From: Dugong dugon
Lineage: Eukaryota; Chordata; Mammalia; Sirenia; Dugongidae
NCBI GenBank assembly: GCA_030035585.1
Contig: CM057469.1
Location: 64,869,501-64,933,500 of the forward strand
DNA: 64,000 nt
Direction of reading: 5' to 3'
Position numbers and translations under genes: made by a program
Shown: in pieces, positions 44,006-56,491 of the stretch
How positions within the stretch are numbered: the stretch's first letter is position 1
Layout of the letters: every line of letters begins with the position of its first letter
Notes under the pieces: generated by a model
The model's database searches: none
Told to the model about the DNA's origin: nothing
What the model saw: only the letters and a program-made list of their open reading frames with translations

Positions 44006-46048
44006 CATATGTCTGTCAGTTTGTCGTACTGTGGGGGTTTGCATGTTGCTGTGATCCTGGAAGCTACGCCACTAGTGTTCAGATATAAGCAGGGTCATCC
44101 ATGGTGGACAGGTTTCAGCTGAGCTTCCAGACTAAGACAGACTTGGAATAAGGACCCAGCAGTCTACTTCTGAAAAGAATTAGCCAGTGAAAACCTTATG
44201 AACAGCAGTGGAACTTTGTTTGTATAGTGCCAGAAGATGAGCCCCCCAAGTTGGAAGTCACTCAAAAGACAACTGGGGAAGAGTTGTCTCTTCAAAGTAA
44301 AGTTGACCTTAATGCTGTGCATGGAGTCAAGCTTTTGAGACCTTCTTTTGCTGATGTAGCATGACTCAAAATGAGAAGAAACAGCTGCAAACATCCATTA
44401 ATAATCGGAAACCAGAATGTACAAAGTATGAATCTAGGACAATTGGAAATTATCAAAAATGAAATGGAACACATAAATATTAATATCCTAGACATTAGTG
44501 AGATGAAAAGGAACAGTGTTGGCCATTTTGAATCAGACAATCATATGGTCTACTATGCCAGGAATGACAACTTGAAGACAAATAGCATTACATTCATCGT
44601 CAAAATGAACATTTCTAGATCTATCCTGAAGTACAGCACTTCTATAATATCCACACACCTACAAGGAAGACAGTTAATATGAACTATTACTCAAATTTAC
44701 ACACCAATCACTAACGCCAAAGTTGTAGAAACTGAAGATTTTTTACCGCATTCGCAGTCTGAAATTGATTGAACATACAATCAGGATACATTGATACTTA
44801 CTGATGATAGGAATGGGAAAATTGGAAACAAAGAAGGATCCATAGTTGGAAAGTACGGCCTTGGTGATAGACATGATGCCAAAGATCGAACAATAGAATT
44901 TTACAAAACCAACCACTTCTTCATCGCAAATACCTTTTTTCACTAACATAAACAGCAACTATAAACGTGGACTTTACCAGATGTAATACACAGGAATCAA
45001 ATTGACTACATCTGTGGAAAGAGATGGTAGAAAAGTTCAATATCATCAGTCAGAGCAAGGCCAGGGGCTGACTACAAAACAGACAGTCAATTGCTCATAT
45101 GCAAGTTCAAGTTGAAACTGAAGAAAATTAGAACAAGTTCATGAAAGACTAAGTATGACCTTGAGTATATCCCACCTTAATGTAGAGACCATCTCAAGAA
45201 TAGATTTGACGCATTGAACACTAATGACTAAAGACCAGACATTTGTGGAATGACACCAAAGACATCATACATGAAGAAAGCAAGAAGCAATTAAAAAGAC
45301 AGGAAAGAAAAGACCAAAATAGATGTCAGAAGAGACTCTAGAACTTGCTCCTGAAAGCCAAGTAGCTAAAGCAAAAGAAAGAAATGATGAAACAAAAGAA
45401 CTGAAAGGAAGATTTCAAAGGGCAGTTTGAGAAGACAAAGTAAAGTATTATAATGACATGTGCAAAGAGCTGAAGATAGAAAACCAAAAAGGAAGAACAC
45501 GCTCAGAATTTCTCAAGCTGAAAAAACTGAAGAAAAAATTCAAGCCTCGAGTTGCAATATTGAAGGATTCTATGGGGAAAATATTAAATGACACAGGAAG
45601 CATCAAAAGAAGATGGACGAAATACACAAAGTCATTATATCAAAAATAATTGGTCGACATTCAACTATTTCAGGAGGTAGTATATGATCAGGAATCGATG
45701 GTACTGAAGGAAGAAGTCCAAGCTGCACTGAACGCATTGGCGAAAAATAAGGCTCTACGAATTGACGGAGTATCAATTGAGATGTTTCAACAAACAGATG
45801 CAGCCCTGAAAGTGCTCACTTGTCTATGCCAAGAAATTTGGGAGACAGCTACCTGCCCAACCAAGTGAAAGAGATCCATATTTATGTCTATTCCCAAGAA
45901 AGGTGATCCAATTGAATGTGTAAATTATCTAACAATATCATTAATATCACACACAAATAAAATTTTGCTGAAGATCATTCAAAAGCAGCTGCAGTAATAT
46001 ATCAACAGCAACTGCCAGAAATTCAGGCCAGATTCAGAAGACGACGTG
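44006..46048 (+). mobile_element. RTE LINE copy 3, segment 1 (5' UTR to RT start)
   Basis: 5'-complete or nearly complete RTE. The 5' UTR (GTCTGTCAGTTTGTCGTACTG ... GACTAAGACAGACTTGG) runs to an ATG at 44371, then endonuclease and the RT N-terminal region. It is cut at 46048 by a MaLR LTR, and further on by L1-B. The three segments together give about 3.2 kb, the size of a full element. Confidence 0.94.
44371..46043 (+). pseudogene. RTE ORF pseudogene, copy 3, endonuclease and RT N-terminus
   Basis: Start at ATG 44371 (MRRNSCKHP). Endonuclease N-terminus at 44371-44682 (INILDISEMKR, HMVYYARND). After frameshifts, 45458-45649 shows LKKLKKKFKPRVAILKDSMGK and 45650-45868 shows ALAKNKALRIDGVSIEMFQQ, the entry to RT. 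A TAA at about 45648 separates these last two. The endonuclease would nick DNA and RT would copy the RNA in a live element. Stops and shifts make this one inert. Confidence 0.9.
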
Positions 46049-46562
46049 TGTCTTAGTCATCTAGTTCTGCTCCAACAGAAATATCACAAGTGGATGGCTT
46101 TACAAAGAGAAATTTATTGTCTTCACAGTCCAGTAGGCTACAAGTCCAAATTCAGGGCATCAGCTCCAGGGGAATGCTTTCACCGTCGGCTCTGGAGGAA
46201 GGTCCATGTCATCAGTCTTCCCTTGGTCTGGGAGCGTCTCTGCGCAGGAACCTCAGGTCCAAAGGATGCGCTCCCAGCACAGTTTTCATGGTGGTACAAG
46301 GTTCCTATGTGTCTCTGCTCGCTTCTCTCTTTCATATCTCAAAAGAGATTACATTAAGACACTAATCTTGTCATCAGTATAACCTCATCACAGTGATAGA
46401 ATATACAACGCATAAGGAGATCACATATAATCTCATCATACTGGTAGAGTTTACAACACATAAGGAAATCACATCAGACAACACAATCATACAATACTAT
46501 GAATCATGACCCAGCCAAGTTGCTACACAAATTTTTTGGGGGACACAATTCAATCCATGACA
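46049..46562 (-). mobile_element. MaLR-type solo LTR inside RTE copy 3
   Basis: Complete antisense LTR (TGTCTTAGTCATCTAG ... CAATCCATGACA) interrupting the RTE RT domain. Target duplication ACGTG (46044-46048) and ACATG (46563-46567) differs only by a CpG-type transition. Internally, a ~60-bp stretch with CATAAGGAGATCACAT and CATAAGGAAATCACAT is tandemly duplicated at about 46376-46480. Confidence 0.93.
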
Positions 46563-47196
46563 ACATGGAACTAGGGATATCATTGCTCATGTCAGATGGA
46601 TCTTGGCTGAAAGCAGAGAATACCAGAAAGATGTTTACTTGTGTTTTATTGACTATGCTAAAGCATTTGACTGTGTGGATCATAACAAATTATGGATAAA
46701 ATTGCAAAGAATAGGAATTCCAGAACATTTAATTGTGCTCATGGGGAACGTGTACATAAATCAAGAGACTGTTGCTCAGACAGAACAAGGGGATACTGCA
46801 TAGTTTAAAGTCAGGAAAGGTGTACGCCACGGTTGCAACCTTTCACCATACCTATTCAATCTGTATGCTGAGCAGATAATCTGAGAAGCTGGACTATATG
46901 AAGAAAAATGGGGCATCAGGATTGGAAGAAGACTAATTAACAACCTCCATTAAACACATGACAAAACCTTACTTGCTGAAAGTGAAGAGGACTTGAAGCA
47001 CTTACTGATGAAGATCAAAGACCACAGCCTTCAGTACGGATTATACCTGAACATAAAGAAAAAAAAAATCCTCACAACTAGACCAATAAGCCACATCATG
47101 ATAAACAGAAAAAAAGATTAAGGTTGTCAAAGATTTCATTTTATCTGGATCCACAATCAACACCTATGGATGCAGCAGTCAAGAAATGAGAAGACG
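46563..47196 (+). pseudogene. RTE copy 3, segment 2: reverse transcriptase core (broken)
   Basis: RT core. The frame at 46603-46803 carries motif A, CFIDYAKAFDCVDHNKLW, and ends at TAG where a TGG (tryptophan) is expected. In the same frame the downstream EQII-R-EAGL arginine codon is TGA. The catalytic Y-x-D-D box, expected just before LLAESEEDLKHLL (about 46950), is destroyed: TTAAACACATGAC replaces it. The segment ends at the L1-B insertion. Confidence 0.92.
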
Positions 47197-48178
47197 AGGA
47201 GTTCCAGAAAAATGGCACTCTAGACAAAAGCATCACGCTGTCCCTCCTCAGCAAAGATCCAAAAAATTAAGCTGAACACAGAATACAACAATCCTGAAGC
47301 CATAAAACATCAAATAAAGAGATAAAGAACTCAGCCAAGCACCAAATGGAGTTAGAAAACTGACAGAGAACAGAGAGCAAGGAGAGATTCATGCAGAGGT
47401 CCCCTATCAGCTAACGCAGTGCAGATCTGCCATGTTGGACTCCTATCGGAGACCAGCAAACAGGGGGTATGAGAAAGCAGCCTCACGGAGCTCCAGTGGG
47501 AGACAAAACAACCATTTCTCATCTCTCTATATCTTCCTTCTCTTTCTGTTCACTGAATACCTGGAGTTGTATACCTCTATGCCTTCTAGCCAGGCTATAC
47601 TGCAATACCTGAGAGTGACTTCCCCAGACCTCATAGCTGCACCGGTGGGATCTCTGGGAAATTTGTGGTTCTTTAACTTTTCCGATATTCATTTATTCAT
47701 TCTTTTCTTTTCTTCCTCTTCCCCTTTCTGTTTTTCTCCATTCCATAGTCTCTCATCTCTCCATTCCAACGGCAAGCTCCCCTAGCATTCTTTTTTGTTT
47801 GTTTGTATGTTTTTGGCTCCTGTTCCTCTCTCCTCTCTTGCATATCCATCTTAGCTCCACACATAACAATTTCCCCACTGCATCCTGCCTACCTGCACCA
47901 TGCGCTTAACATCACACCACCAAGCAGCACAGGCACAGCCTACTGGAACCTACCCTGCACTGATTACCAACCTGCTCTGGTGGCTGTAGTAAGTGCCACA
48001 ACCTGTCCCAGTAACTTCTCTTCAGCTAGACTTGCCTTGCCATACCATATCTGAGTGACTGACCCTGTCAATTGGAGAAGGAGGCGAAAAGTATTGTGCC
48101 CACAGACGAGCAAACAACAAAGAACACACAGTCTGCCTGCTCAGACATAGTCAAATTAAAAAAAAGAAAAGAAAAGGG
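47197..48178 (+). promoter_or_regulatory. L1-B 5' UTR / internal promoter region
   Basis: Begins with AAAAATGGCACTCTAG, a YY1-like ATGGC core near the start as in L1-A. After AGACAAAACAACCA the sequence jumps to TTTCTCATCTCTC, skipping what is 18204-18819 in L1-A. Promoter role inferred from L1 family knowledge. Confidence 0.65.
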
Positions 48179-49219
48179 ATGCAACAAACAAATCTACAAT
48201 CAATAAACCAGAAAAATAACCACTCAATGCCCAGAAGACAGCAGTCAATATCAAAACATTTACAGAAACAGGACAGGATGATTATAGTAGGCATCCAAAA
48301 TAAAACACCAGATGACTCTCCAGTGGAAGAAAAAGCACTAGAACTACCTGATAGGGAATTCAAATATCCACCACTCAGACTTCTCCAAGAACTGAGGCAA
48401 AAAGCTGACAAACATGAAGAAAAAATAGACAAATTCATGGAAAATACAGACAAAAAAATTGGAACAATTCATAAAAATAATGCAGGAACAAAATGCCCAA
48501 ATAAATTCACAATGAGAAATTATACAAAGACAACAATTAGAAATCAAAAAGATAAACAACAACATTTCAGAAATACGCAGTGTCATAGAAGGGCTGAGAA
48601 GCAGATTTGAAAAGGTGGAAGACAGGATCAGTGGAATTGAAGACAGACACTTGGAAAACTCAGAAAAAAGAACAAAGAAAAATGAAGAGACCCTGAGAGT
48701 TAAGTGGGATACAATCAAAAGCAAAAATTTGCAAGTGATTTGTGTTCCAGAACAGGGGAGAAAACAGAAAACAGAGAGGATCATTGAAGAACTGCTGACA
48801 GAAAACTTCCCCAATATCATGAAAGATGAAAAGCTGACCATCTGAGAAGCTCCAAGAACACCGTGAAAGATAGACCCCAAAAGAAAATCGCCAAGACATA
48901 TCATAATCACACTTGACAAAACCAAAGACAAGCAAAGAATCCTGAGAGCAGCTCATGCAAAACAAAAAGTCACATACAGAGGAGAAACAATAAGACTAAG
49001 CTCAGATTATTCCACAGAAACCATGCAAGCAAGAAGGCAATGGGATGACATATATAAAATCTTGAAAGAAAAAAAAAAGGCTGGTTGAGAATAATATATC
49101 CTGCAAAACTCTCCTTCATATTTGATGGTGAAATTAGGTGATTTCCAGATAAACAGAAATTAAGGGAATATGTAAAAGTCAAACCAAACTTAAAAGAATT
49201 ATTAAAGGGAGTTCTTTGA
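48179..49219 (+). pseudogene. L1-B ORF1 pseudogene
   Basis: ATG at 48179 (MQQTNLQSINQKNNHS) opens a 143-codon frame through the first coiled-coil part (LELPDREFKYPP, EEKIDKFMENTDKK). An extra A in the run at about 48450 shifts the frame. The original frame resumes at 48615-48845 (EDRISGIEDRHLEN, ELLTENFPNIMKDEK), followed by further breaks. The C-terminal domain near 49080-49219 (AKLSF, KGVL then TGA) is interrupted by a stop in place of the conserved ISFP-like position. No functional chaperone. Confidence 0.9.
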
Positions 49220-49685
49220 CCTCAGGACAAACAGCTTCAGCTCACAGGCAGAATCTAGGACGCAGGATCGTACCAGCCAGATACCAATCCAGGAAATGAA
49301 CTCTCAAGGACATCCAAAACTAAAAGAAATACAACAGGGAATCAGAGCAGTTAATCAGTAAATGACAACAACATCAAAATAATAAAAGAGGGAATAAATG
49401 GCATAGGTATAGAACCTTGCAATGGAGAGGAAGACAAGGCAATACTAAGTAATGGTCGACTGCTTCAAACTTAGAAAGATAAGGGTAAAATTTATGGTAA
49501 CTACAAAGAAAGTTAACAAACTTACTCACAAAGAAAAAGAAAGAGGAAAAACACAGAGTCACAGCAAAAGCAAAATGTACAAAAACAAAAGAAATGAAAA
49601 AAAATTCCACAAACAAAAGTAACTCAGCACAAGAGAGTAAGAAGAACAAAGAAAACTTTGGCACCACAAAAAAAAGCATTACAAA

Positions 49686-52600
49686 ATGACAGCAACAAAC
49701 TCACATCTAGCAATAATTACACTGATTGTAAATGGACTCAATGCACCTATAAACAGATGGAGAGTGACAGAATGGATAAGAAAACAGGCTCCATCAATAT
49801 GCTGTCTACAAGAGACACCTTAGAAACAAAGATGTGAATTTATTGAAATTCAAAGGTTAGAAAAAAATATATCAAGCTAACAACTACAAAAAAGAGCAGG
49901 AGTGGCAATTCTAATCTCAGATAAAATAGACTTTAAAACAAAATCTACCATAAAAGGCAACGAAGCATACTATATAATGATTAAGGGGATGATCCATGCT
50001 GAAGACATAACCATAATAAACATCTATGCACCCAATGACAGGGCTCCAAAATACGTAAAACAAACTCTAACAACACTGAAAAGAGAAATTGACAATTCCA
50101 CAATACGAGTAGGAGACTTCAACACCCCACTCTCAGTAAAGGACAGAACAACTAAGAAGAAACTCAGCAAAGATACAGAAGACCTAAAGGGCACAATCAG
50201 CCAACTGGACCTCATAGACATATATAGAACACTCCATCCAACCATTGAAAGTACACATTCTTTTCCAATGCACATGAAACATTCTCCAGAATAGACCACA
50301 TCTTAGGCCACAGAGCAACCTTCAACAAGATCCAAAACACTGAGTTAATGCAAAGTACCTTCTCTGACCACAACGCCATCAAGGTAGAAATTAACAATAG
50401 AAAGAGCAAGGGAAAAAATCAATTACATGGAAACTGAATAATACCCTACTTACACATCACTGGGTAATAAAAGAAATCAGAGATGGAATCAAAAACTTCC
50501 TAGAATCAAATGAGAATGAAAACACATCATACCAAAACCTTTGGGACACAGCAAAGCAAGTCCTCTGAGGACAATTTATAGCAATAGATGCACGTATCAA
50601 AAAAGAAGAAAGGGACAAAATCAAAACATTAACTACAGAACTCAAACAAATAGAAAGAGAACAGCAAAAAAAATAAAATAAAATAAAAGCCCACAGCCAC
50701 CAGAAGAAAGCAAATAGTTAAAGATCAGAGCAGAATAAATAAAATAGAGAACAGAAAAACAATAGAAAGAATCAACAAAACCAAAAGTTGGTTCTTTGAA
50801 AGAATCAACAAAATTGACAAACCGCTAGCCTGACTGACAAAAGAAAAACAGGAGAGCACGCAAATAACCCAAATAAGAAACGAAATGGGGGACATTACAA
50901 CAGACCCAACTGAAACAAAAAGGATTATAACAGAATATTATGAAACTATACTTCAACAAATTTGAAAACCTAGAGGAAATGGATAAATTTCTAGAAACAC
51001 ACGGCCAACCCAAACTACAACAAAGTGATGTTGGAAACCTGAACAGATCCATAACAAGAGAAAAGAGTGAAAAGGTAATAAGAAAACCCCCAATGAAAAA
51101 AAACCCTGGCCCAGATGGCTTCACTGGAAATTCTACAAAACATTTACAGAAGAGCTTGTACCAGTACTACTCAAGCTATTTCAGAGCATAGAGGAGGAAG
51201 CAATACTTCCAAATTCATTCTATGAAGCCATCATAACGCTGATACCAAAACCAGGAAAAGACATCACAAAAAAAAATTACACATCAATATCTCTCATGAA
51301 TATAGATGCAAAAATTCTCAACAAAATTCTAGCCAATAGAATTCAGCATCATATCAAAAAAATAACACACCACGACCAAGTAGGATTCATACCAGGTATG
51401 CAAGGACGGTTCAACATTAGAAAATCAATCAACGTAATCCACCACATAAATAAAAGGAAAGAAAAGAATCACATGATCATCTCAATTGATGCAGAAAAGG
51501 CATTTGACAAAGTTCAGCACCAATTCCTGATGAAAACTCTCAATAAAATAAGTATAGAAGGGGAATTTCTCAACATAATAAAGGGCATCTTTGCAAAACA
51601 AACAGCCAACATCATTCTTAATGGAGAGAGGCTGAAAACATTCTCTATGAAAACAGAAGCAAGACAAGGATGCCTTTTATCACCACTCCTATTTAACATT
51701 GTGCTGAAAGTTCTAGCTAGAGCAATAAGACAAGAAAAAGAAATAAAGGACATCCACACTGGTAATGAAGAAGTTAAACTGTCCTTATTTTCAGATGATA
51801 TGATACTATACATAGAAAACCCTAAAGACTCCATGAGAAATCTACTGGAATTAATAGAAACATTCAGCAGAGTAGCAGGATACAAGATAAACATTTAAAA
51901 ATCATTTGCATTCCTATACACCAATAAGGAGAATGATGAAAAGGAAATCAGGAAAACAATACTGTTTATAATACCCCCTAAACAGATAAAATACTTAGGA
52001 ATAAATCTGACCAGGGATGTAAAAGACCTATACAAAGAAAACTACAAAACACTACTGCATGAAACCCAAAGGGATCTACATAAATGGAAAAACATACCAT
52101 GCTCATGGATAGGCAGACTCAACATTGTGAAAATGGCAATTCTACCAAAGCAATTTACAAATACAATGCAATCCTGATCCAAATACCAACAAAATTCTTC
52201 AAAGAGATGGAAAAACTAATCATTAACTTTATATGGAAAGGGAAGAAGCCCCGAATAAGTAAAGCATACTGAAGAAGAAGAATAAAGTTGTAGGACTCAC
52301 ACTACCTGACTTCAGAACCTACTATATAGCTACAGTAGTCAAAACAGCCTGGTACTGGTCCAACGACAGATACATTGACCAATGGAACAGAATTGAGAAC
52401 CCAGATGTAAATGCATCCACCTACAGTCACCTGATATTCGACCAGGGCCCAAAGTCCATCAAATGGGAAAAAGACTGTCTTTTTAACAAATGGTGGTGGC
52501 AAAACCGGATACCTATCTGCAAAAAATTGAAACAGGAACCATACCTCATGCCGTATACAAAAACTACTTCAAAATGGATCAAAGGCCTGAATATAAAGCC

Positions 52601-53503
52601 TAAAACTATAAAGTTCATGGAAGAAATATAGGACCAATGCTACAGGCCTTAATACACGGCATTAACAGGATACAAACCATAACCATCAATGCACAAACCC
52701 CAATAGGTAAGCTAGGTAACTGGGATCTTCTAAAAATCAAATACCGATGCTCTTCAAAAGACTTCACCAAAAGAGTAAAAAGTGAACCTACAGACTGGGA
52801 AAAAAATTTTTGGACAGTACAAGTCAGACAAAGGTCTGATCTCCATAATCTACAAGAAAATCCAACACCTCTACAACAAAAAGACAAATAATCCTATTAA
52901 AAAATGGGCAAAGGAAATGAAAAGACACTTCACCAAAGAAGACGTCCAAATGGCCAACAGACCCATGAGGAAATGCTCGCAATCACTAGCCATTGGAGAA
53001 ATGCAAATTAAAACCACAATGAGATACCATCTCACCCTGGCATTACTGGCACGAATCAAAATAACAAATGTTGGAGGGACTACAGGGAGATCGGAACTCT
53101 TATGCACTGCTGGTGGGAATGCAAAATGATACAACCATTTTGGAAAATGATATGGGGCTTCCTCAGAAAGCTAGAAATAGACATACCATTTGATCCAGCA
53201 ATCCCACTCCGAGGAATATATACCAGAGAAATAAGAGTTGCCACTCGAATAGACATATGCACACCTATGTTCATGGCAGCATTGTTCACAATAGCAAAAT
53301 GATGGAAACAACCTAGATGCCCATCAACAGATGAATGGATAAACCAGCTATGGTACATACACACAATGGAGTGTTATACAATGAGAAAGAATAACAATGA
53401 ATCTGTGAAGCATCTCATAACATGGATGAACCTGGAGGACATTATGCTGAGTGAAATAAGTCAATCACAGAAGGACAAATATTGTATGAGACCTCTATTG
53501 TAA
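49686..53503 (+). pseudogene. L1-B ORF2 pseudogene (endonuclease-reverse transcriptase)
   Basis: Start ATG 49686 (MTATNSHLAIIT), stop TAA 53501-53503. Endonuclease pieces at 49902-50294 contain INIYAPN and GDFNTPL, and a frameshift follows near the RTLHPT stretch. The linker is at 50940-51191. RT is the best-preserved part: 51296-51898 is open for 200 codons with DAEKAFDKV (motif A), [12 protein letters not shown] and FSDDM, where serine replaces alanine of the usual FADD. A TAA after AGYKINI ends it. Thumb and C-terminal pieces lie at 52084-52272, 52637-52891, 52782-53129 and 53102-53302 ([20 protein letters not shown]). Multiple lesions, inactive. Confidence 0.93.
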
Positions 53504-54695
53504 AAACCCATGAAAAAGTTCACACACAAAATGTCACAATCTTTTTTGGTTACCAGGGATTGGAGGGGTGGGGGTGAAATACTAAATAGGTAATAGATAA
53601 GTGGTATCTTGGGTGAAGGGTGAGACAGTACACAATACAGGGGAAATTAGCACAACTTGTACAAGGAAAGGTCATGGAAGTCCCATAGACACATCCAAAC
53701 TTCCTGAGGGACTGAATTGCTGGGCGGAGGGCTGTGGGAACCATGGTCTCCGGGAACATCTAGCTCAACTGGCATGACACAGCTTATAAAGACAATGCTC
53801 TACATTCTACCTTGGTGAGTAGTGTCTGGGGTCTTAAAAGCCTGTGAGTGGCCATCTAAGATACTCCACTGGTCTCATCCCTTCAGGAGCAAGGGAGAAT
53901 GAAGAGAACAGGATACAAGGAAAAGATTAGCCCAAAGGACTAATGGACCACAGCTACCAAGGCTTCCACCAGACTGAGTCTGGTATCACTAGTTGGTGCC
54001 CGGCTACCACCACTGACTGCTCTGACCAGGATCACAACAGAGGGTTCTGGACAGAGCTGGAGAAGAATGTAGAACATAATTCTAACTCACACACAAAAAA
54101 AAAAAAAAAAAACAAAAACCAGATTTACTGGCCTAAAGGAGTCTGGAGAAACCTCGAAAGTGTGGCCCACAGATACCCTTTTAGCTCAGTCGTGAAGTTG
54201 TCTCCAAGCTTCACAGTTCAGCCTGGGAGTGTACAGCCCCTTAAAACCAAATGAGACTAACCAGGTACAGTAGTCCAGTGATAAGGGCCAGAAGGCAAAA
54301 GAGGACAAGGAAGCTGGTGATAGGGAACCCAAGGTTGAATAAGGATATTGTTGATTTGTTGTGAGATTGTTAACCATTTTCATAGGGCAACATTTTTAGT
54401 AACTGTTAAATGAGAAACTACTTTGTTCTGTAAGCCTTCATCTTAAGTGAGAATAACAGCACAACTGGAAGAGAGTAGTCAATGTCACTGAACTGTGCAT
54501 GTAGAAATTTTTGAAATGGTGTATCTTTGGCTATGTGTATTTTCACCAAAAAAAGAAGGTTTAGAAGTTAGAGGGTTGACATGTTGTGGGATTGTTAACT
54601 AATGTCATAAAACAATATGTGTACTACTGTTTCATGAGAAACTATTTGTTCTGTAAGCCTTTACCTGAAGTACAATTAAAAAAAAAAAAAAAGAA
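53504..54695 (+). other. L1-B 3' UTR with R1/R2 modules and poly(A)
   Basis: Same organisation as L1-A: R1 at about 54350-54450, middle tail ending TATTTTCACC plus a short A-rich run, R2 at about 54568-54675, then a poly(A) tail of at least 14 A. An A-rich run also sits at about 54094-54111. Confidence 0.85.
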
Positions 54696-55247
54696 AAGAA
54701 ATCAAAAGATGCATTGCATTGGGGAAATCTGTTGCAAAAGACCTCTTTAATGTGTTGAAAAGCAAAGATGTCACCTTGAAGCTAAGGTGTGCCTGACCCA
54801 AGCCATGGTATTTTTAATTGCATCATACGGATGCAAAAGCTAGACAAAGAAGACAGAAGAAAAATTGATACCTTTGAATTGTGGTGTTGGTGAAGAATAT
54901 ACCATGGATGCTCAAAAAACGAACAAATCTGTCTTGGAAGTACAACCAGAATGCTCCTTAGAAGCTAGGATGGCGAGACTACATCTTACATACGTTGGAC
55001 ATGTTGTCAGGAAGGATCAGTCCCTGGAGAAGGACATCATGCTTGATAAAGTACAGGGTCAGTGGAAAAGAGGAAGATGCTCAATGAGATAGATTGACAC
55101 AGTGGCTGCAACAATGGGCTCAAACATAACAATGATTGTGAGCACAGCACAGGACTGGGCAATGTTTTTGTTCTGTGGTACATAGGTTCACTATGCATCA
55201 AAAACGACTCGAAGGCTCCTGACAACCATAGTCACCTCACAACAACA
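54696..55247 (+). pseudogene. RTE copy 3, segment 3: C-terminal domain and 3' end
   Basis: Resumes the RTE ORF exactly where 47196 left off. It reads TNKSVLEVQPECSLEARMARL and GHVVRKDQSLEKDIML (in 54865-55092), the BovB-like C-terminal block. The element ends CCTCACAACAACAACA. Flanks CTTGCCCTCCATAT (before 44006) and CTTGCCATCTGTGC (after 55247) look like an eroded target duplication within the MLT1 LTR. Confidence 0.9.
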
Positions 55248-55560
55248 ACAGTCTCTTGCCATCTGTGCCTCTCTACAGGGTGCCCTCATGAAATGGTAGC
55301 TAACTATCTCCAGGGTAAGTGACTCAAGAGGAAGTGAGAGAGAGTACCCAAGAAGAAAGTCACAGTTTTTATAACCTAATATCAGAAAAGATATTCTATC
55401 ATTTCTGCCATTCGTTAGAAGAGAGCCAATAATCGTAGCCCATAATCAAGAAGAGGAGGTAGCATAAGGAGATACAGAAGGAATGATAGAAGGAGATACA
55501 GAAGAAAGCAGGCATAATTTGGGGAGGTAGGAATTACCCCTAAGGATTCCTACCACACCA
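55248..55560 (-). mobile_element. MLT1-type LTR, right arm
   Basis: Resumes the MLT1 LTR from 44005: TGCCATCTGTGCCTCTCTACAGGG, GTGACTCAAGAGGAAGTGAG, ATCATTTCTGCCATTCG, ending near AAGGATTCCTACCACACC. The two arms are collinear with the MLT1 consensus layout. Confidence 0.82.
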
Positions 55561-56491
55561 GATGAAGGAAAAGATGACCAACATATAACTTTGCAGAAGA
55601 AAAATAAATCTACTCTATTGAGCTATTGAGCTTTTTAAGGTTATTCATTGCTGTAAGATAACGTCATTTATCATGACTAATAAAAGCTGTACTAGGAGAC
55701 AGAATGGAATTGAATCATACAAAACCAAACCACAAGAGTAGATGGGGATGATAGAGCATATTAGTACATCAAAGCTGTATTCAAACATTATGCTCATAAG
55801 ATAATTTTAAAAATAATTTGGCATGCTACTTTAGACACGACTATATATATCTTTTTTTTAGGTTATTCTTATGGAGTATCAAATACCATTAGGCCTCTTA
55901 ATGATGTCAGTGTGATAGAATCTTTTTCCATAGTGAATATCTAAGGTTGCCTGCATGTATGACTGTTAAAACATGTCTCGAGACTTTCCAAACAGATGGT
56001 TCTTTGGATCTTCCTACAGACTGTCAGCGTGATACTGCAACTCACAGCTTTCTGTGATCTTCTATACCTCTACTTCCTCCTTTTAAGTTACCAAATTTGA
56101 CTTTAATTTTTTTTTCTCACAACTCAAGTTTCGATAATCTAAAGTAGGTCACCCTGTAGCATCTAAAAACCTCACAGTAACTGTGTTCAGAGAAGGTGTG
56201 AAGTCAGACGCTTTTAAAGCATTCAAAGTGAAAACCTGCCCTGGGAATAGAAACAGAAACAGAAAATGTGTTCAAGTAGTTCTCTAATGACATGAGAAAC
56301 AACCTGCTTCTTTTGAGATAGTGGAATATAGTAGTAATTCTTTAAGGTTATTTCTATATTGCTTCAAATATGCATTGGCTTTGATCATTTTAACAAGTCT
56401 TAGCATTGTGCTCTTGGTGGTAAACTGCTTCCCTGTTCCTGTCACATTTCTGGGTGCTGTAACTTGAGCCCCAAAAGACTTACAGAGAAGT
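55561..56491. other. AT-rich single-copy DNA
   Basis: Nothing recognised. Confidence 0.4.

Larger units (their letters stand above)
47197..54695 (+). mobile_element. L1-B: near full-length LINE-1 (7.5 kb)
   Basis: Complete layout (5' UTR 47197-48178, ORF1, ORF2, 3' UTR, poly(A)). It is inserted in RTE copy 3. Flanks AAGAAATGAGAAGACG (47181-47196) and AAGAAATCAAAAGATG (54696-54711) form a 16-bp target duplication with three differences. Closely related to L1-A. Its 5' UTR lacks a ~616-bp part present in L1-A (joint near 47513). Confidence 0.94.
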
